DNA of 64,000 nt, taken from positions 1 through 64,000 of the forward strand of contig JBGSIB010000003.1 in NCBI GenBank assembly GCA_041751955.1. Reading direction: 5' to 3'. The notes below the pieces were generated by a model that was not told the DNA's origin, searched no databases, and was given only the letters and a program-made list of their open reading frames with translations. Position 1 is the first letter of the stretch. Every line of letters begins with the position of its first letter. Made by a program: the position numbers and the translations under genes. This document shows, in pieces, positions 63,078-64,000 of the stretch. The stretch comes from UBA2040 sp041751955 (GTDB lineage Bacteria > Bacteroidota > Bacteroidia > Flavobacteriales_D > Crocinitomicaceae).

Positions 63078-64000
63078 ATGAAACAATTTTCTAGTTTTTT
63101 TTCGATTGCAGTAGCTTTTGCTTTCACCCTCTGTTTTGCTTCAACGAGCCATGCTCAATTGTCTGGAGGGGATATCATGTTTGTCGGTTTCAATGCAGAT
63201 GGTACGGATGGATTTGCTTTCGTTGCGCTAACAGCAATACCAGCATCAACAACCATATATTTTACAGATAATACTTGGAATGGAGCTGCTTTTGTAAATA
63301 CTGAAGGGATTATAACATGGAATTCGGGCGCCTCGATTATTCCTGCGGGGACGGTTATCATTATCAGCAATGCGATTGGTCCAGTTGTGGTGAGTAATTT
63401 AGGAACTGCGACAGTTTCTGGGTCGTTTAACTTAACAGCCGCTGGGGAGTCTTTATACGGGTATTTGGGAACAACTGACCTTCTTCCGACTACATTTTTA
63501 AGTGCTTTTTCAACAAACGCATTTGCTGCACCCAATACGCTTGTTGGCACTGGTTTGTCGGCTGGCACCAATGCCATTTCACTGACGGGTAATACGGATG
63601 TCTGTGTTTATGTTCCTTCGGCCCCATGTTCTGGAACTGTTTCTGCGTGTGCCGCCATAATTGCAACAGGGACCAATTGGTCATGCGAAGATGGCGCAGG
63701 AGATCAAAGTAACGATGGTGGAATAGATTTCCCAACAAGTGTGCCATTGGATCCGACTGTTTCCGTGCTTCCAATTGAACTAATTTCTTTTAAGGCAAGC
63801 ATAAACGAGCAGAATTTGGTGCAATTAAATTGGCAAACGGCCTCAGAAAGCAACAACGACTATTTTGAAATTGAAAAAAGGACAAATGACCAAGATTGGA
63901 CTGTTCTCTCAAAAATTCAAGGTGCAGGCAACGCTATCCAAATGAACACCTACCAAATGGTCGATGAAAGCTTTATCTCTGAATTGACGTACTTCCGACT
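63078..64000 (+). CDS. Large secreted protein, cut by the window edge
   Basis: The reading frame from ATG at 63078 is open to the end of the window (more than 307 codons). A signal peptide ends FASTSHAQ (residue 27). The next 200 residues are Gly/Ala/Thr-rich and strand-like, with FTDNTWNGAAF near residue 60, similar to the N-terminal domain of several Bacteroidota surface proteins. Near residue 230, VLPIELISFKA and QLNWQTASESNNDYFEIEK form the Ig-like module that often stands just before a T9SS sorting domain. The true C terminus is outside the window. Confidence 0.8.
   Translation, partial: MKQFSSFFSIAVAFAFTLCFASTSHAQLSGGDIMFVGFNADGTDGFAFVALTAIPASTTIYFTDNTWNGAAFVNTEGIITWNSGASIIPAGTVIIISNAIGPVVVSNLGTATVSGSFNLTAAGESLYGYLGTTDLLPTTFLSAFSTNAFAAPNTLVGTGLSAGTNAISLTGNTDVCVYVPSAPCSGTVSACAAIIATGTNWSCEDGAGDQSNDGGIDFPTSVPLDPTVSVLPIELISFKASINEQNLVQLNWQTASESNNDYFEIEKRTNDQDWTVLSKIQGAGNAIQMNTYQMVDESFISELTYFR

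Noticed and set aside
63155..63774. Minus-strand open frames of 140 and 94 codons
   Set aside because: They are shadows of the plus-strand secreted protein starting at 63078, which has a signal peptide and domain features.

Overview
The window reads as chromosome of a low-GC member of the Bacteroidota, most likely Flavobacteriales (the rank is inference). Evidence: a secreted metalloprotease carrying a C-terminal type IX secretion (T9SS) sorting domain, a carboxypeptidase-like/TonB-dependent receptor, a BshC-type bacillithiol enzyme, an arsenosugar gene set of the Bacteroidota type, many short lipoproteins, A-rich leaders instead of clear Shine-Dalgarno sites, and several TAnnTTTG boxes (the Bacteroidota -7 element) just upstream of genes. 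I found no rRNA, tRNA, CRISPR array, prophage or complete insertion sequence.

Layout. 1-9 kb: exported hydrolytic and accessory genes (M4 protease, beta-barrel-like protein, alpha/beta hydrolase lipoprotein, sortilin-like beta-propeller protein, FAD/NAD(P)-binding protein) separated by hairpin-rich spacers, so this part looks accessory. 9-21 kb: TPR proteins, an orphan LytS-type histidine kinase, an alkaline-phosphatase-superfamily protein, 3-hydroxyacyl-CoA dehydrogenase, a DCC-family thiol protein, an L,D-transpeptidase and a swivel/ATP-grasp protein with an export-like N terminus. 21.9-28.5 kb: a tight seven-gene run: lipoprotein, ribulose-phosphate-3-epimerase-like barrel fused to two CBS domains, type I-beta DAHP synthase, KdsC-like HAD phosphatase, AlaDH/saccharopine-dehydrogenase-like protein, UMF1-type MFS transporter and CPBP membrane protease. 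28.6-33.7 kb: arsenosugar genes (CMD-like protein, ArsS, two glycosyltransferases) split by a decayed beta-barrel gene and an AAA ATPase with duplicated inverted repeats upstream. 33.7-38.6 kb: ABC transporter pair, Ppx/GppA, a sigma-54-type response regulator without HTH, and a DoxX-like protein. 38.8-44.7 kb: secreted and membrane proteins of mostly unknown role. 45-50.8 kb: housekeeping genes (methyltransferase, GlmM, RibH, TPR protein, cyclophilin, BshC). 50.8-64 kb: TonB receptor, LRR protein, DUF1573-like protein, AlkD, methyltransferase, GNAT, UvrA, a large secreted unknown, an ECF sigma factor, and a secreted protein cut by the window edge.

The most interesting region is 22.4-25.1 kb. 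Its three overlapping or abutting genes mirror the Kdo pathway set KdsD-KdsA-KdsC, but the sugar-phosphate isomerase is replaced by an epimerase barrel that keeps a KdsD-style CBS tail, and the PEP-condensing enzyme is of DAHP-synthase type. This suggests an uncharacterised ulosonate pathway or a rewired entry to aromatic or Kdo biosynthesis. Other points of note are the interrupted arsenosugar locus, an intrinsic terminator embedded in signal-peptide codons at 2.2 kb, and a DNA repeat pair flanking the methyltransferase at 45-46 kb.
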